Shown: positions 61,392-64,000 of the stretch, piece by piece
Layout: every line of letters begins with the position of its first letter
Position numbering within the stretch: the stretch's first letter is position 1
NCBI GenBank assembly: GCA_051208035.1
Contig: JBPJFZ010000013.1
Location: forward strand, 59,770-123,769
Source of the DNA: JACKOB01 sp024234575
GTDB lineage: Bacteria; Pseudomonadota; Gammaproteobacteria; Pseudomonadales; Oleiphilaceae
DNA: 64,000 nucleotides
Direction: 5' to 3'
Notes under the pieces: model-generated
What the model saw: only the letters and a program-made list of their open reading frames with translations
The model's database searches: none
Told to the model about the DNA's origin: nothing
Made by a program: the position numbers and the translations under genes

Positions 61392-62798
61392 ATGATAAAA
61401 ATCCGTAGCTTACGCCGGTTTATTCTCCTAACCACATTGGTGGTGGTGGTTGGCGGCGGGTTGATCACGGCGTTTGCTAACTACGGGGATGCGCAAGAAC
61501 AGATCGAAGAACTGTTTGATGCCGAGTTAGCGCAAATGGCAAGGGTGTTACAAAGCGTTTTTAATAACCCCGGCTATCAATTGCAGGATGTTTCCGAACC
61601 ACTTATTTACGAAGACTTTGCTGATTTGTCACCCCAGGCGCATGACGAGGAGGAGGACGAACATGAAGTTATGATGTCCGGCCATAAATACGAAAAGAAA
61701 CTGGCCTTTCAGGTGTGGGATAGAAATGAAAGATTAATAATTCAGTCGCGCACGGCTGCCCAGCATAACCTTCCAAAACGGCCTGCCGGATTTCACACCG
61801 TCAGTGAGGGCAGCTCAATGTGGCGGATTTTTGCCTTGTTTGATGAGCGCAATGGCATGTCGGTGCAGGTGGCGCAGCGGGAAGATGTGCGTACCGAGCT
61901 GACGCTCGAAATATCTGAACATTTGTTTATGCTTCCGCTTATGGTGTTACCCATGCTGGCGCTGGCGATCTGGTATCTTGTTGGGGTGGCGGTCGCACCG
62001 TTGCGTAATATATCTGAAGAAGTGTCACAGCGGCATATGGGAAACTTATCTGCCATTGACGCTAATGATGTACCTGTTGAAATTACCGGATTAGTCGAAT
62101 CACTAAATTTACTTTTTAGCCGGGTGAAATCCCAAGCTTTGATGGAGCGACGGTTTACAGCAGATGCAGCACATGAGCTTAGAACGCCTCTGGCAGCAAT
62201 TAAAATCCAGCTGCAAAATGCACTACGACGTATTGAGGGTGGCCCAGCCAGGGATTCTATGCTGAAGTCTTTGGCGGCGCTAAATAGAATGATTCATCTG
62301 GTTGAGCAGTTATTATTACTGAACCGGCTGGATTCAACCAAAGTGATCGAAAACAGCGAGCCGGTGTTAGTCGCCTCGACAATACAGACGGTGATTGATG
62401 AATATGCCGAGCAGATTGACGAGCGGCGCATTCAACTAATCCAGTCTGTCGATGAAACCTTAGTGGTTGACGCTCATCCTGCGCTGCTTTACTCGCTTGT
62501 ACGTAATTTTATGGATAATGCCTTACGCTACACACCGAATGGTGGGGTAATAAACATAGTGCTTGGCAATGGCCTGCTAAAAATCGAAGATTCTGGCGCA
62601 GGGGTTCCTGAGGATCAGCTCGAAACAGTTTTTCAACGTTTTTATCGGGTTGAAGGGGACTCATCCCAGGGAGCCGGGTTAGGGTTGGCGATCTGTAGAC
62701 AAATCGCCAGTTTATACGGCTTTGATCTAAATATTAAAAATCGCACGTCACCGGAACGAGGACTACAGGTGATCATTGGTTTTAATAACCAGCGTTAA
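61392..62798 (+). CDS. Sensor histidine kinase, QseC-like
   Basis: Partner of the preceding regulator. The ATG at 61392 gives 468 residues and the usual short N-terminus MIKIRSLRRFILL. Two membrane spans (about 10-30 and 178-200) enclose a periplasmic domain with the family LFDAELAQMARVL. It also holds an acidic, His-containing stretch AHDEEEDEHEV (about 83-93), which might bind metal. HAMP-like region, HisKA with His261 (AHELRTPLAAI), and the ATPase motifs NALRYTPNGG, DSGAGVPEDQL and GAGLGLAI follow. Confidence 0.92.
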   Translation: MIKIRSLRRFILLTTLVVVVGGGLITAFANYGDAQEQIEELFDAELAQMARVLQSVFNNPGYQLQDVSEPLIYEDFADLSPQAHDEEEDEHEVMMSGHKYEKKLAFQVWDRNERLIIQSRTAAQHNLPKRPAGFHTVSEGSSMWRIFALFDERNGMSVQVAQREDVRTELTLEISEHLFMLPLMVLPMLALAIWYLVGVAVAPLRNISEEVSQRHMGNLSAIDANDVPVEITGLVESLNLLFSRVKSQALMERRFTADAAHELRTPLAAIKIQLQNALRRIEGGPARDSMLKSLAALNRMIHLVEQLLLLNRLDSTKVIENSEPVLVASTIQTVIDEYAEQIDERRIQLIQSVDETLVVDAHPALLYSLVRNFMDNALRYTPNGGVINIVLGNGLLKIEDSGAGVPEDQLETVFQRFYRVEGDSSQGAGLGLAICRQIASLYGFDLNIKNRTSPERGLQVIIGFNNQR

Positions 62799-62820
62799 AT
62801 AATAAGGTTTTAATAAGTAT

Positions 62821-63267
62821 TTAAGGCTTAACAGTGTAGAAAGGATCTACGTTGGCACTAAAATTAACGGCGATTACCTGCCAGCCGCTATCAGGTTGAT
62901 ACCAGGTGACTTGCCACACTATGGCCGCTTTACGGTATTTCACCAGGTAACTATGCCTTTCGAAATGATCAGCCACGCTTTCGCGCTTCAAAAGCTGGCT
63001 GCTTAATGGTTTGCCCAATTCGGCTTTAATCATTTCGATATTGGATAAGGCTTTGGATTTGATGCCATCGAACTCCTGCGATGAGGCCGTTACAAACGGG
63101 CTAAGCACATCGTAAGCATCAGCCGCCTTATCCGATTCAATCAGTGTTATAAACTTCTGGCTATAGTTAGCAACCTGTGCCGAGTCTTTTAAAGTCTCCG
63201 CCCCTGACGATTGGGCGTATATAAACAACAGCATAATAAGGGGAGCGATAATTTTTTTTATAGTCAT
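62821..63267 (-). CDS. Exported DUF4019-like protein
   Basis: A 148-residue protein with a signal peptide (about residues 1-23, ending QSSGAE). The rest alternates helices (YSQKFITLIESDKAADAYDVL) with C-terminal strands (HSYLVKYRKAAIVWQVTWYQ, GWQVIAVNF), an NTF2-like pattern. It loosely resembles DUF4019, but I am not certain. It is convergent with the kinase gene, 22 bp apart. Confidence 0.65.
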   Translation of the reverse strand: MTIKKIIAPLIMLLFIYAQSSGAETLKDSAQVANYSQKFITLIESDKAADAYDVLSPFVTASSQEFDGIKSKALSNIEMIKAELGKPLSSQLLKRESVADHFERHSYLVKYRKAAIVWQVTWYQPDSGWQVIAVNFSANVDPFYTVKP

Positions 63268-63466
63268 GGTATCGGCTTCTTAATCTGGCTTGTAAATCAA
63301 TTGGATGGATTTGGTCGTATGATACAAGAATCTGCAACAAAGCCTAAGCTTTTTAGTGAGTGCTAGTCTTTTGAGGAATGAATGAGTGATGCTGTTGTGC
63401 TGGAGGGCAGCGTAAATGGCGGTTTGAGTGTTTGTCCCTGTTATATCTACCCCATGTATTTTGTCT

Positions 63467-63573
63467 TGTAGGTCGATGAGAAGCTCCTTCCGACACTAAA
63501 TACTGGTAATTAGGCTACGGCAATTAAGTTTCAATTGTGAATGTCGGAAGGCGCGTTGCTTTTCCAACCTACG
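63467..63573. repeat. Pair of inverted REP-like elements
   Basis: TGTAGGTCG...TTCCGACA (63467-63495) and TGTCGGAA...CCAACCTACG (63542-63573) face each other across 46 bp. Each resembles the dispersed gammaproteobacterial repeat of the general form GTAGGTCGGA-N-TCCGACA. The pair could fold into one long hairpin, like a small non-autonomous element. The 63268-63671 gap (404 bp) otherwise holds nothing I can identify. Confidence 0.6.
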
Positions 63574-63671
63574 TCTGCGATTGGCTTATCGTTGTAATAA
63601 TAAGGCTAACTAAGTGCTAATCGGGTCGAAATGAATGAATACCCTTTTGCTTATGTTCTCCCCGAAGCAAC

Positions 63672-64000
63672 TCAATGCCTAGATGTAATTTCTTCGGCCA
63701 GACGAAATACTTCTTCTGCAGGTAATCCGGTCACCTTACAAACAAACTCAATATCGCTACCAAGCGCAAGCATGTTGATGGCGTTTTCCCGTTTAGTGGC
63801 TAAGGCGCCTTTTTCAATGCCTTTTTCAATCCCCTTTTCCATGCCTTCGGCCAAGCCTTGTTCCCAGCCGTGTTTTTTAAGCATATCCGCAATAGTCATT
63901 ACTTTCTCCTTAACGGGTTCTGGTACTTTTTCTGACATACGATAAAACTCTGTGACATCGATGATATTACCCGCCTCTACGGCGTAGTGTAGCAAATAGT
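63672..64000 (-). CDS. Rpn-family recombination-promoting nuclease, C-terminal part (cut by window end)
   Basis: Only about 109 C-terminal residues are visible; the frame is open to base 64000, and the TTG at 63995 is not a real start. The tail VPEPVKEKVMTIADMLKKHGW and the repeated EGMEKGIEKGIEKG followed by a short helical cap are typical of Rpn (PD-(D/E)XK nuclease/transposase_31) proteins. The catalytic part lies outside. Neighbouring REP-like repeats suggest a mobile or unstable spot. Confidence 0.8.
   Translation of the reverse strand, partial: YLLHYAVEAGNIIDVTEFYRMSEKVPEPVKEKVMTIADMLKKHGWEQGLAEGMEKGIEKGIEKGALATKRENAINMLALGSDIEFVCKVTGLPAEEVFRLAEEITSRH

Overview
The window looks like the chromosome of a marine-type gammaproteobacterium related to Pseudomonas and the Cellvibrionales. 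This is an inference from gene order and protein families; no 16S rRNA gene is present. The tRNA-Phe, yggX, mutY, asmA-like, hisB-hisH-hisF, yibQ-like, ctpA, envC, gpmI, rhodanese, grxC, secB backbone follows the Pseudomonas arrangement. The complete suf operon, FlgT and a chromosomal TraF-like porin are more typical of marine lineages. Coding density is high. I see no prophage, CRISPR array or complete insertion sequence.

Layout. 1-8.1 kb: arginine catabolism by the succinyltransferase pathway (astA end, astD, astB) facing a convergent aotP-aotJ-aotQ-aotM-astE uptake operon with an ArgR-type site upstream. 8.3-14.2 kb: accessory genes (flavoprotein, MFS transporter, two solute-binding proteins without permeases). 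14.5-14.9 kb: tRNA-Phe followed by identical 118-bp tandem repeats, each carrying a copy of the tRNA 3' end and an intrinsic terminator. 14.9-20.2 kb: yggX, an Hpt protein with a diguanylate cyclase, mutY, and an AsmA-like protein. 20.4-25.7 kb: small envelope genes, a hisB-hisH-hisF operon lacking hisA, and a CheW-like protein with an internal zinc-binding CZB domain. 25.9-35.3 kb: cell-division and envelope operon (gpmI, envC, ctpA, yibQ-like), Mpo1-like protein, Crp/Fnr regulator, rhodanese-grxC-secB, trmL. 35.3-43.4 kb: START protein, thiolase, cca, TraF-like protein, flgT. 43.4-50 kb: sufBCDSA-sufT-sufE behind a promoter overlapped by an IscR type-1-like palindrome.

50-62.8 kb holds the most interesting material. 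A cytochrome b561/PepSY pair, a TlpA/DUF4266/DUF3570/ApbE-type redox cluster and a DsbD/QseB-like/QseC-like operon appear to be tied together by two CTTAAG-N5-CTTAAG boxes, the kind of site PmrA/QseB-family regulators use. Between them lie a marR gene and an Acg-type nitroreductase divided by a perfect 33-bp palindrome, a zinc alcohol dehydrogenase and a TauE/SafE transporter. The window ends inside an Rpn-type nuclease gene. The proposed connecting theme is a periplasmic thiol, flavin and heme redox module under one two-component system.
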